NCBI RefSeq assembly: GCF_000474215.1
Contig: NZ_BAUC01000001.1
Coordinates: 44,639 to 108,638 of the forward strand
Origin: Edwardsiella hoshinae NBRC 105699 = ATCC 33379
GTDB lineage: Bacteria > Pseudomonadota > Gammaproteobacteria > Enterobacterales > Enterobacteriaceae
DNA: 64,000 bases
Direction of reading: 5' to 3'
Of this stretch, positions 27,652-35,291 are shown one piece after another; within the stretch, counting starts at the first letter, position 1, and each line of letters opens with the position of its first letter. The notes under the pieces are model-generated. The model was given only the letters and a program-made list of their open reading frames with translations, ran no database searches and had not been told where the DNA came from. The position numbers were made by a program, and so were the translations under genes.

Positions 27652-29418
27652 ATGACTGTGCTGTTACGCCTCTACTGGCTATTATTGTTCTTGGTTTGTC
27701 TGCCGCCCGCTCAGGCGACATCGCCGCAACCGGTCACGATCGGCGTACTGGCGACGCGTGGCACCCAGATGGCCAACAGCCAATGGCAACCGCTAATCGC
27801 CTGGCTCAATCAGCGCTTGCCTGCCTATCACTTCCAGCTTCAACCCTACGATATCAGCGCGTTGGATAGCGCCGTGCGCCAACGACGCCTCGACTTCGTC
27901 ATCACCAATCCCGGTCAGGCGGTTACTCTGGGGCGTCATGCGCCGCTCTCTTGGCTCGCGACGCTCAGGAGCCCGCTGCGCGCCGGAAACAACAACGTCA
28001 TCGGCTCCGCATTAATCGTGCGGCGTGATAGCCGCCTGCGTCACCTGGCTGATCTGCACGGCAAGCGCATCAGCGCCGTCTCCCCCCAGGCTTTTGGCGG
28101 GTATCAGACCCTACTGTATCGTCTGGCGCGCGACGGCTACGACTACCGCCACTTCTTTGGCCAGATCCGCTTTGCCGGCTTCCCGCTGGATGCCTTGATC
28201 TACCGTCTGCGCGACGCAGAAACCGATGCAATCATCGTCCCGGTCTGCCAGTTGGAAACCATGGCCAGCGAGGGCTTGATCGATGCCAAGGACTTTCGGG
28301 TGATCGACAATATCGCCCCAGCCGATTTCCAGTGTCAGAGCACGACCCTGCTCTACCCTAACTGGTCCTTCGCTCGCACCGAGCGCGCCAGCGCGACGCT
28401 GGCCAAGCAAGTGGCCGCCGCCCTACTGGCGCTGCCGGAGCATCACCCGGCGGCGCGCGCCGCCAACTCGCTGGGCTGGAGTGCGCCGGAGAGTAGCTAC
28501 AGTATCGAGCAGTTTTACCGCCAGTTGGAGGAGACCCTCCCGGCCAGCCTCACGCTACACGCCTTACGCTGGCTGCAAGCGAACCAAGCCTGGCTATGGG
28601 GGGCCTTAAGCCTGCTGTTGCTGTTGACGCTGTATCATCTGTGGCTGGAGTGGCGCTTTCAGCGAACCCAGCGCCGCCTGCTCGATGCCGAAGCCGATCT
28701 GAACCGCAAACGCCTAGCGCTGGAGCATGCCCAGCGCGTCGCCATTGTCGGTGAGCTGGGCACCAGCCTGGCGCATGAGCTCAACCAGCCGCTGGAGGCA
28801 ATCAAAAACTATGCCGACGGCTGCCTGCATCGCGCCCATCGCCAAGCGGAGATCAGCACGCTGATCCCTGCGCTGGGACAAATCAGCCAGCAGGTCACCC
28901 GCGCCGACGCCATCGTCAAGCGCCTGCGCCGCCTGATCCGCCGCGCCCCGCAGCCTAACGTCGTACTGGCGCCGCACAGCGTGATGGACGATACGCTGAC
29001 GCTGCTGGCGCATGAGTTACGCCGTCACGCCATCGTCTTAACCTGTCACGTAGAGGGCGTCGCACGCAGCGACCGCTACGACGCCATCGGTCTGCAACAG
29101 TTGCTGCTTAACTTATTGAAAAATGCCATCGAGGCAGTAGCGAGCCAACCCGAACCACGCCATATCACGCTGGTTCAGCGCTACCTGGCACAGGCCTACC
29201 AAGTCACCATCGCCGACAATGGCCCCGGCCTGCCTCAAGACGGCCAGAGCGTGCAGCAGGCTTTCTTTACCACCAAACCCGATGGTCTCGGGCTTGGCCT
29301 CTCCATCTGCCAACAGGTCACCGAGGCACTCGCCGGCACCTTGACGCTCGCGAACCGCCCCGAGGGCGGTTGCCTGGTGACGCTGACGCTACCCTATCCC
29401 AATCAGGAGGTGACATGA
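27652..29418 (+). CDS. ttrS: Tetrathionate sensor histidine kinase TtrS
   Basis: A 588-residue membrane sensor kinase. A signal peptide (about 1-23) precedes a periplasmic domain of the PhnD-like substrate-binding fold (TIGVLATRGTQ onwards to about 300), which senses tetrathionate. One membrane helix lies at about 315-333. The cytosolic part has the histidine box ELGTSLAHELNQPLEAIKNY (H375), then NLLKNAIEA, DNGPGLP and GLGLGLSICQQ of the ATPase domain. The frame is open far upstream to 27319 across the ttrB gene; the ATG at 27652 gives the signal peptide and the expected length. Its TGA overlaps the ttrR ATG. Confidence 0.94.
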   Translation: MTVLLRLYWLLLFLVCLPPAQATSPQPVTIGVLATRGTQMANSQWQPLIAWLNQRLPAYHFQLQPYDISALDSAVRQRRLDFVITNPGQAVTLGRHAPLSWLATLRSPLRAGNNNVIGSALIVRRDSRLRHLADLHGKRISAVSPQAFGGYQTLLYRLARDGYDYRHFFGQIRFAGFPLDALIYRLRDAETDAIIVPVCQLETMASEGLIDAKDFRVIDNIAPADFQCQSTTLLYPNWSFARTERASATLAKQVAAALLALPEHHPAARAANSLGWSAPESSYSIEQFYRQLEETLPASLTLHALRWLQANQAWLWGALSLLLLLTLYHLWLEWRFQRTQRRLLDAEADLNRKRLALEHAQRVAIVGELGTSLAHELNQPLEAIKNYADGCLHRAHRQAEISTLIPALGQISQQVTRADAIVKRLRRLIRRAPQPNVVLAPHSVMDDTLTLLAHELRRHAIVLTCHVEGVARSDRYDAIGLQQLLLNLLKNAIEAVASQPEPRHITLVQRYLAQAYQVTIADNGPGLPQDGQSVQQAFFTTKPDGLGLGLSICQQVTEALAGTLTLANRPEGGCLVTLTLPYPNQEVT

Positions 29419-30041
29419 CTATTCCACCGCTGATCTATATCGTCGATGACGATGCCTCGGTGCGCGACTCGCTCGGTTTTATCCTGGAAGGATATGGCAT
29501 GGCGGTCAACGCCTTCGCCGACGGCGAGCGCTTCCTGGCCGCAGTGGATACCAGCCAACCCGGCTGCGTCATTTTGGATCTGCGTATGCCGGGTCTCTCT
29601 GGGATGCAGGTGCAGCAAGCCCTGTTAGCCCGCGAGAGTGTGCTCGGCGTCATCTTTCTTAGCGGACACGGCGATGTTCCCCAGGCTGTCGAAGCGTTGC
29701 AGCGTGGCGCCTGCCATTTCCTGGAGAAACCGATAGACAGTGGCAGCTTACTGGCCGCCATCGAAGCCGCCTGGCAGGTGTCGCGCCAACGCCTACGCGA
29801 GCGCCGCCATCGTCAACGTTTAGCCCGACTGACAGCGCGCGAACGGCAGACCTTTGATCTGCTCTGCCAAGGACTCAAGAATCAGGCCGTCGCCGAACGG
29901 CTACATATTTCGCTGCGCACGGTGGAGGTGCACCGCGCCAACATCAGCCGCAAGCTGGAAAGCGCCTCTCTGCTCGCCTTCCTCAGTCAATGCGATGCGA
30001 CGCAGACAGCGCGGGACGAGGATGAACCGCACGTAGAGTAA
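29415..30041 (+). CDS. ttrR: Tetrathionate response regulator TtrR
   Basis: A 208-residue FixJ/NarL-type response regulator. The receiver domain has DDD at 10-12 and the phosphorylation site D55 in CVILDLRMPG; the conserved lysine is in LEKPIDSG. The C-terminal LuxR-type helix-turn-helix contains LTARERQTFDLLCQGLKNQ and LHISLRTVEVHRANI. The ATG overlaps the ttrS stop (ATGA) and follows CAGGAGG by four bases. Phosphorylated by TtrS, it should activate ttrBCA when tetrathionate is present. Confidence 0.95.
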   Translation: MTIPPLIYIVDDDASVRDSLGFILEGYGMAVNAFADGERFLAAVDTSQPGCVILDLRMPGLSGMQVQQALLARESVLGVIFLSGHGDVPQAVEALQRGACHFLEKPIDSGSLLAAIEAAWQVSRQRLRERRHRQRLARLTARERQTFDLLCQGLKNQAVAERLHISLRTVEVHRANISRKLESASLLAFLSQCDATQTARDEDEPHVE

Positions 30042-30055
30042 ATCGACAATCAATG

Positions 30056-30100
30056 TTGCATATGCCATTTACAGGGTGTATATATTGCATATGCCATTTA
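30056..30100 (+). promoter_or_regulatory. Promoter bracketed by a 16-bp direct repeat, upstream of the DUF134 gene
   Basis: TTGCATATGCCATTTA occurs twice, at 30056-30071 and 30085-30100, 29 bases apart start to start. A promoter fits exactly between: -35 TTGCAT (30056-30061, inside the first copy), a 17-base spacer and -10 TATATA (30079-30084, just before the second copy). Each copy contains the palindrome GCATATGC. This is the layout of a repressor operator pair; the DUF134 protein encoded directly downstream has a helix-turn-helix and is the natural candidate. Confidence 0.7.
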
Positions 30101-30109
30101 GGAGCCCAC

Positions 30110-30388
30110 ATGCCCAGACCCAAGATCCCACGTCGCATCTGTAGTCATCCGCAACACCGTTGCTTCAAGCCCAACGGCATCCCCTTGCCGCAGCTCGAAC
30201 AGGTACTGCTGGCGCGCGACGAATTTGAGGCCCTGCGCCTGGTCGATCGTGAGGGATTGCAACAGCAGCAGGCCGCCGCCGAAATGGGCGTGTCGCGCCA
30301 GACGCTGGCCAACATTCTCAAACGGGCACGATTTAAATTGTTGGACTGCCTCAGCAATGGCAAGGCACTGATGATTGATGAGTCATAA
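30110..30388 (+). CDS. DUF134 family DNA-binding protein
   Basis: A 92-residue protein of the DUF134 family. It starts MPRPKIPRRICSHP, then FKPNGIPL, and carries a sigma-70 region 4-like helix-turn-helix (LVDREGLQQQQAAAEMGVSR, then QTLANILKRAR). Members are often next to NifX/NifB-type proteins, as here. The frame opens earlier at 30053 but the ATG at 30110 has GGAG seven bases upstream and gives the family start. It is probably a transcription regulator of its own operon, given the repeat-flanked promoter. Molecular function of the family is not established. Confidence 0.85.
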   Translation: MPRPKIPRRICSHPQHRCFKPNGIPLPQLEQVLLARDEFEALRLVDREGLQQQQAAAEMGVSRQTLANILKRARFKLLDCLSNGKALMIDES

Positions 30389-30400
30389 GGAAGGTTCACC

Positions 30401-30865
30401 ATGTTAACCGCAATACCGATGCACGGCGCGCGCATCGCCGGTCACCTGGCCCGTGCGCCACAATTGGCATTTTTCAACACCAATGGCGAGGAGGTCGCTC
30501 GCTACGCGAATCCCGCCGCCAGCGAACAATGCTCAGGCAAGAAACAGCTGTTGGCGCTGCTGCGCCAAGGGCAAATCCGCCGCCTAGTAGTGCGTAATGT
30601 CGGCCAGCACATGGCCCAACGCCTGCTCGCGCTGGGGATAGAAATCCGTCTGGCGCACGGCGGTGAATGGCAGGCGGCGTATTGCCAGGAGGAATGCGAT
30701 CTGGCCCGGCTCAGCGACGCGAGCCAGGCGCGGCCACCGCGCAAACCGCACCACACCGCGCACAGCTGTGGGTGTGGTGGCACCGCACAAGTCACCACGG
30801 CGGCGACGCGCTTATCACCGCGTCAAGGTGGTGTACCGCACATTATCCGCTGTCGCCAAGGGTAA
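30401..30865 (+). CDS. NifX/NifB-type dinitrogenase iron-molybdenum cofactor family protein
   Basis: A 154-residue protein of the Nitro_FeMo-Co family, RNase H-like fold, related to NifX, NafY and the C-terminal part of NifB. The core covers about 1-105 (MLTAIPMHGARIAGHLARAP, later VVRNVGQHMAQRLLALGIEI). The tail carries a histidine- and cysteine-rich stretch (KPHHTAHSCGCGG at about 115-127) that could bind metal. No nitrogenase gene is present in the window. It starts 12 bases after the DUF134 gene. In this family metal or cluster carriage is the usual proposal; a link to the neighbouring molybdoenzyme TtrA is only an inference. Confidence 0.82.
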   Translation: MLTAIPMHGARIAGHLARAPQLAFFNTNGEEVARYANPAASEQCSGKKQLLALLRQGQIRRLVVRNVGQHMAQRLLALGIEIRLAHGGEWQAAYCQEECDLARLSDASQARPPRKPHHTAHSCGCGGTAQVTTAATRLSPRQGGVPHIIRCRQG

Positions 30866-31046
30866 GCTCCCCCTGACGCGCGGGCCCCGCGCTCAGGCGG
30901 CCCGATACGTGCCGCCAATTCCTCGGCGCCTTATGCACACCTGGTAACACTACTTCTCCGTTACTAGGCAACGACGCGGCGAAGGCCATACGCTATCCTT
31001 AAATCAGTGCGGCCTGACGCCGCTCTTTCGCCATCCGAGGTTCACT
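30866..31046. other. Intergenic region before the lysozyme inhibitor gene
   Basis: A 181-base gap with a GC-rich inverted repeat (GCGCGGGCCCCGCGC near 30880-30895) that may end the DUF134/NifX transcript; no T run follows it. The rest should contain the promoter of the next gene. Confidence 0.45.
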
Positions 31047-31772
31047 ATGCAACGCTACTCATTTATCGCACTGGCACTCCTGAGCTGCGCCTCCCTTAGC
31101 CCCGTCTATGCCACGGCAGACAACAGCATCACACGTCACGCACTGCAATTCGCCAAGGGACAATCGGCGACCAGCGTTCACGGTAGTATCAAGGGGAATG
31201 AGGTCATCGACTACACCTTGATCGCCGCGCAGGGACAACAGATGGATGTCACTCTCAAGGGGGGAAACGCCACCTATTTCAATCTGTTAGCCCCAGGTAG
31301 CCACGCCGAGGCCTTGTTTAATGGCGCTATCGCGGGTGATCGCTTCCAAGGGGCCTTGCCGGCCAAGGGGCAATATACGGTGCGCCTCTATCAGATGGGG
31401 GCCGCTAAAGACACCACCACAGCCCATCCCTTCACCTTGGTGATCAGCATTAAGGGCGACGCGGCCCGCGATGCCACACCGCCTCACAGCGCCAGCGGTA
31501 CCCTGCCCTGCGCCCAACATAGCGGCCAACCGATGGGACAATGCCCGTTTCGCGTCATGCGTCAGGCTAACGGTGATGCGACCCTCACCCTCACCTTGCC
31601 GGATCAACGTCAGCGCACGCTGTTTTTCTCTCACGGCAAGCCATTGAGCGCCGACCTCAGTCAGGCCGATGGTGATATGCGCTTTACCTGGCAGCAACAA
31701 GACGATCTGTTACTCATCCGTTGCGGTCAGGAGCGCTATGAGATCCCCAGCGCCGCCATCACCGGCGACTAA
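31047..31772 (+). CDS. PliG/PliI-like periplasmic lysozyme inhibitor with an extra C-terminal domain
   Basis: A 241-residue exported protein; residues 1-22 are a signal peptide ending VYA. Residues about 30-140 resemble the g-type and i-type lysozyme inhibitors PliG/PliI: FAKGQSATSVHGSIKGN, DYTLIAAQGQQMDVTL and ALPAKGQYTVRLYQMG. A second domain (about 150-241) has four cysteines (LPCAQHS, GQCPF, LIRCG) and a beta-rich pattern also seen in other bacterial inhibitor-like proteins. E. coli PliG lacks this second part. The next gene on the opposite strand is of the YcgJ family; ycgJ and pliG (ycgK) are also neighbours in E. coli, which supports the call. Likely protects against host lysozyme. Confidence 0.75.
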   Translation: MQRYSFIALALLSCASLSPVYATADNSITRHALQFAKGQSATSVHGSIKGNEVIDYTLIAAQGQQMDVTLKGGNATYFNLLAPGSHAEALFNGAIAGDRFQGALPAKGQYTVRLYQMGAAKDTTTAHPFTLVISIKGDAARDATPPHSASGTLPCAQHSGQPMGQCPFRVMRQANGDATLTLTLPDQRQRTLFFSHGKPLSADLSQADGDMRFTWQQQDDLLLIRCGQERYEIPSAAITGD

Positions 31773-31858
31773 ATGGGTGCATGGCGGCCCGCCGCCTACC
31801 GCCGCTGCCTCATCGGCGGCGGCTTCCTCGTAATGCCGGACGCAAACCGATCTCGGCG

Positions 31859-32302
31859 TCAGTGGCCTGATTTCTCTGGACTCACTTCGCCCGTGGCCAC
31901 CTTGGCCCGCGACGGCGTAGGTGGGAACAACAGCGCCGTATAGCGCGCCGATATCGCGGCGCTATGCTTGCCATCGCTGCCGTAATAGCGATCCTCCCAG
32001 CACAGACGCGCGCGCGTATCGCAAAAAATACCGTTCGCAAAGGTGAACGCCGTATGATCGAACGCCCCCGGTGAGAATACCCGCTGTGCCGCACGCAACC
32101 CCAAATAACGCACCGTCAAGGAGCGCGAAACGCCCTTGGCATCGGCGCAGAAGTAACGATCGCACAGGACCCCCGCTTGCGGCGAGCGTAACGCCGCGTT
32201 AGCGTCCCCCTGGGCCTGCGTCAGCGCCGCTAGGCTCCAGCTAACGCCGAGCAATAACATGCGTCTCAGCGGAAAGGCAATATCATTCACCTTAATCTTC
32301 AT
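31859..32302 (-). CDS. YcgJ-family secreted protein
   Basis: A 147-residue exported protein: signal peptide about 1-30 (hydrophobic LLLGVSWSLAALTQA), then a domain with four cysteines, in VLCDRYFCAD and IFCDTRARLCWEDRYY. The pattern of aromatic and cysteine residues and the segment AFTFANGIFCD match the YcgJ family. Function is unknown. Three ATG codons are adjacent (32302, 32305, 32308); GGAG lies eight bases before the one chosen. Convergent with the PliG-like gene, as related genes are adjacent in E. coli. Confidence 0.75.
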   Translation of the reverse strand: MKIKVNDIAFPLRRMLLLGVSWSLAALTQAQGDANAALRSPQAGVLCDRYFCADAKGVSRSLTVRYLGLRAAQRVFSPGAFDHTAFTFANGIFCDTRARLCWEDRYYGSDGKHSAAISARYTALLFPPTPSRAKVATGEVSPEKSGH

Positions 32303-32349
32303 CATCATGACTCCGCTTATAGGGGTAACATGCGCACGCCGGCGCACGT

Positions 32350-33864
32350 TTAAAGATAGCGTTGGATAAAGGTTTCTAAGGGGATGGGGCGACTATAACG
32401 ATAACCCTGCAAATACAACACATCATGCGCCTTCAGATAGGCTTCTTGCTGCGCCGTCTCGACCCCTTCGGCGATGATCTTCAGGTGTAGGCTCCCCGCC
32501 AGCTCGATAACGTTGTTCACAATATGGCTGGAGATTTCATCCAGGCCGATCATCTGAATAAAACTCTTATCGATCTTAATATAATCGACGTGAAACTTTT
32601 GCAGATAGGAATAGGTCGAATAGCCGGTACCAAAATCATCGAGGGCGAACGTTACCCCCAGTCCTTTCAATCGCTCAAAGTTCGCTTTCACCTCGCGCTT
32701 CGCGGCAATCTCATCACGCTCAACCAACTCCAGCGTTAATTCTAGCTGGTGTCCAGCGAAGGCCTCTAAGAACTGTTCACAGTCTGCCACGATACTCCGA
32801 TGTTGAAGATACTTTTGGCTAATATTAAAACCGATATGCACCGGCTGTGACAATCTGCCACGTAATGCCTCCCGGGTATCCAGGATCAATTGTCGGGTCA
32901 TCGGTACGATCAGGCCGGAGTCCTCCGCTGACGGGATAAATTGATTCGGCGGAATAATACCGATCCCTGGTCGGTTCCAACGAATTAAAATCTCGCCACC
33001 GGTGACACTATTGGTTTGCAGGTCGATGATCGGCTGAATATAGGGAACAAACTCGTTATTCCTGAGGCCATTGCGGATCAACTCGGTAATCGATAACGGT
33101 CGATTCAAACGCAAAAAGACCCCCAGCATCGCCACTACCGCCAGCAACAGACTTAAATAGATCCCCAGCATATAGTTTTCAGTCAGATTGGCGAGAATGG
33201 TGTGCTTAGTAAGAATATAAATGATCGTATAACCGTAGTCAGAGGTGATCGCATGGTATCCCTCCGGAATCCGTTGAAATCTGGGTGTCACACGCCCATC
33301 TGCCGATAAAATCTCACCGCCAACCGCAAAGTAAACGCTCGGGAAGGTATTAATAACGCGCAGAGTATTGGCGATAAAATATCCATCAACCCCGACCAAC
33401 ACAGCCCCTTGCGCGAGCTTATCGTTATAAAATAACACGGGGAGCGAGGGGGTCGCCTCATCCCCTGCCAAGAGATACAAACCACTCACTTTCTCTATTT
33501 TTTCACGATCGATCCCCGATACCTCTTTATATAATGAGGTGCAATACCCACCATTCTTCGAAAATAACTCGATAGAGCGAACATTCGGCGTCAAAGTCAC
33601 TTGATGGATCAAGGCATTGATTGCCCGCTCAGAACATGCATGCCCCAGTAAATGGCTAGTGGATTGCGCAGCGTTCTTCGCATGGTCGAGAATGCCATCG
33701 ATATGTTGCCGGGCAAAATTAACCTTAAGAGTCGTATCCTTATATAAGGATTTAATCGAAAAAATAAGCAAGCAAAGGGTTAAGATAACCAATACACTGA
33801 CGCCGGAGGCAAACGCAACGAGTAATTTTTTAGTGATAATCTTCTTTATCCCTTCCTGACTCAT
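32350..33864 (-). CDS. CSS-motif EAL-domain cyclic-di-GMP phosphodiesterase
   Basis: A 504-residue inner-membrane enzyme. Two membrane helices (about 15-36 and 234-254) enclose a periplasmic CSS-type sensor domain with the cysteine pair C77 (GHACSERAIN) and C108 (GGYCTSLYK), which in this family control activity by forming a disulfide. The C-terminal EAL domain begins near 263: the signature is EIL instead of EAL (GGEILIRW), and the other catalytic motifs are intact (NISQKY, DDFGTGYS, IKIDKSFI, EGVET, LQGYRYS). It should hydrolyse c-di-GMP. A GTG at 33885 opens the frame earlier; the ATG at 33864 follows GAGGG by four bases. Confidence 0.9.
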   Translation of the reverse strand: MSQEGIKKIITKKLLVAFASGVSVLVILTLCLLIFSIKSLYKDTTLKVNFARQHIDGILDHAKNAAQSTSHLLGHACSERAINALIHQVTLTPNVRSIELFSKNGGYCTSLYKEVSGIDREKIEKVSGLYLLAGDEATPSLPVLFYNDKLAQGAVLVGVDGYFIANTLRVINTFPSVYFAVGGEILSADGRVTPRFQRIPEGYHAITSDYGYTIIYILTKHTILANLTENYMLGIYLSLLLAVVAMLGVFLRLNRPLSITELIRNGLRNNEFVPYIQPIIDLQTNSVTGGEILIRWNRPGIGIIPPNQFIPSAEDSGLIVPMTRQLILDTREALRGRLSQPVHIGFNISQKYLQHRSIVADCEQFLEAFAGHQLELTLELVERDEIAAKREVKANFERLKGLGVTFALDDFGTGYSTYSYLQKFHVDYIKIDKSFIQMIGLDEISSHIVNNVIELAGSLHLKIIAEGVETAQQEAYLKAHDVLYLQGYRYSRPIPLETFIQRYL

Positions 33865-34155
33865 ATCGCCCTCGACCTGATCCACTCATTGCCTGTGTAT
33901 GATGAAACCGTGGCGAACATTCCGCACCGCGTTACCCTAGACGATTATAGCAAACACACATTAATCGCCCTGCTCAGGTCACCTTAGCGCTCTTTCTGTA
34001 CAAACCATCTCATTCATTGCACGATGACTCATCCCTGCACATGGCAATCACGCCGACCGATAGCCCCCATCCCACCCACGGGGATCGGTACACCCGCTGC
34101 GCATGCTCGCCGCCACGCCACTGGCAAAACGCCACACATGCACTACGATTAATAG

Positions 34156-34257
34156 GCAAGGCGATCCACGCCTGCATAATGCCAACTTTTAGCGCACGGC
34201 TCTCCACAAGAGCCATTCCCCTAGACCTGATACAGGAATGGTGTCAGGTCTTTTTTT
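34156..34257 (+). ncRNA. sdsR: SdsR (RyeB) small RNA
   Basis: A 102-base match by eye to the Hfq-dependent sRNA SdsR of enterobacteria. It starts GCAAGGCGAT, has the highly conserved single-stranded core GCCAACTTTTAGCGCACGGC, the hairpin GGCTCT...AGAGCC and the final terminator hairpin (GACCTGATAC, loop AGGAATG, GTGTCAGGTC) followed by seven T residues. Upstream is a sigma-S-type -10 element, C-TACGAT at 34143-34149. SdsR is a strictly stationary-phase sRNA that represses mRNAs such as ompD, tolC and mutS in other species. The antisense RNA SraC (RyeA) should overlap it on the minus strand but its ends cannot be fixed here. Confidence 0.93.
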
Positions 34258-34564
34258 ATCCATTAAAAATCAATAGATTAAATATGACTCATCCGCCTGA
34301 ACCCTCCTCGTTGGCACCTTATCCTACACCAGCCCTGACTTCGCTAACATCTTGATCACAGAAGAATATTCCGAAAAAATCCCCTTAAGTGGTCATCGTT
34401 GATTTGGCCAGGTATCGCCCCTCAGCAACACCGCCCGCTAACGCCCTCTTGAGCATGATGAGCAGAAGAAGACGCGGCGTAGCCCTCCTTTCTCCCTCCT
34501 GAGTAGCGGTTTATTTGTCACCCGATGAAACTACCTCTCTACTCGATCTGGGCTACTCCAACGC

Positions 34565-34620
34565 GTTGTCGTGTGTTGTCGTGTGTTGTCGTGTGTTGTC
34601 GTGTGTTGTCGTGTGTTGTC
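34565..34620. repeat. 10-bp tandem repeat, five perfect copies
   Basis: The unit GTGTGTTGTC is present five times in a row at 34571-34620, preceded by a partial copy (GTTGTC at 34565-34570). The repeat lies in non-coding DNA. Such arrays vary in copy number by slippage and could serve as a strain marker. No function is visible. Confidence 0.95.
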
Positions 34621-34770
34621 GAGCATTACCCCACTGTTGTCGGTTGTGACAGGGGCGTGGTCTAGGGTGATTTATTGCTGGCAGAGGGCGCCATCCGTCA
34701 GCCTGAGTTAGAAGGCTGAAACAACACGATAGCGAATGGGTTCAACAAACAATCAAACAGATAGCCTTAG

Positions 34771-34913
34771 AGCCTATCCCAGTAGGCGTGTATTGTTGCA
34801 ACTGGTTGGAACACGGACAGCGCAGCACAACCGGAGCGTACACACCGTACGTGAGGCGGGTGAGCACTACCCAGGGCCAACATGGCAAATAAAATAGCTT
34901 AATGGGATAGGCT
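34771..34913. mobile_element. 143-bp MITE-like element with 11-bp terminal inverted repeats
   Basis: The ends are AGCCTATCCCA (34771-34781) and TGGGATAGGCT (34903-34913), perfect inverted repeats. TTAG lies directly before the left end and again one base after the right end, possibly a target duplication. The interior has no coding capacity and contains a further inverted repeat (CGTAC...GTACG near 34841-34854). Size, structure and location fit a miniature inverted-repeat transposable element moved by a transposase in trans. Only one copy is seen in this window. Confidence 0.7.
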
Positions 34914-34992
34914 GTTAGTGAAATCAGACCTACTCAAACCACCGATTCATCCGCTTCACCGCCTGCTGGACAATGTGGTTGCGGCGCGCCAG

Positions 34993-35086
34993 TAGCTTGT
35001 CGATGCGCTGGCGTTTCTCCTCGGCGCTGAGGCGGCCACTAGCTTGTCGATGCGCTGGCGTTTCATCTCGGCGCAGAGGCGGCCAG
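34993..35086. repeat. 47-bp tandem duplication
   Basis: Two adjacent copies, 34993-35039 and 35040-35086, begin TAGCTTGTCGATGCGCTGGC and differ at about three positions. On the minus strand each encodes a peptide like AE-KRQRIDKL, in different frames because 47 is not a multiple of three. The duplication would therefore shift the frame of any gene here, which supports the view that the surrounding leftward frame is a remnant. Confidence 0.85.
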
Positions 35087-35291
35087 CAGCGACCTCCTCT
35101 CCATGTGGTTAAACTCAGCAACGCTGCAATGACAGACTCATCAAACCCGACTATCCACGAACCCCGCAACCGAAAAGACATTACAGTATGCTGATCCATT
35201 GATAATTTTAACCTTTTGCTTGGACATGGGTTGCCGATGCTGAAACGGTTGTAGCGCACAGAGGCACCAATCATCTAAAAATTCAATTTAT

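Larger units (their letters stand above)
34258..35290. other. Repeat-rich region without a recognisable gene
   Basis: About one kilobase between SdsR and the HNH region. It holds a 10-bp tandem array, an inverted-repeat element and a 47-bp duplication, each listed separately. A 114-codon leftward frame (34930-35274) crosses the 47-bp duplication; it has a weak start and resembles nothing I know, so it is probably a degraded remnant, not an intact gene. Confidence 0.55.

Noticed and set aside
30401..30865. Nitrogenase-related gene cluster
   Set aside because: Only a NifX-type domain is present. There are no nifHDK or other nitrogenase genes in the window, so nitrogen fixation is not supported.
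34017..34355. 112-codon rightward frame over the SdsR region
   Set aside because: It runs through the SdsR sequence and its terminator, has no ribosome site and a composition typical of chance frames.
34565..34620. CRISPR array
   Set aside because: The repeat is a 10-bp head-to-tail unit without spacers. No cas genes in the window.
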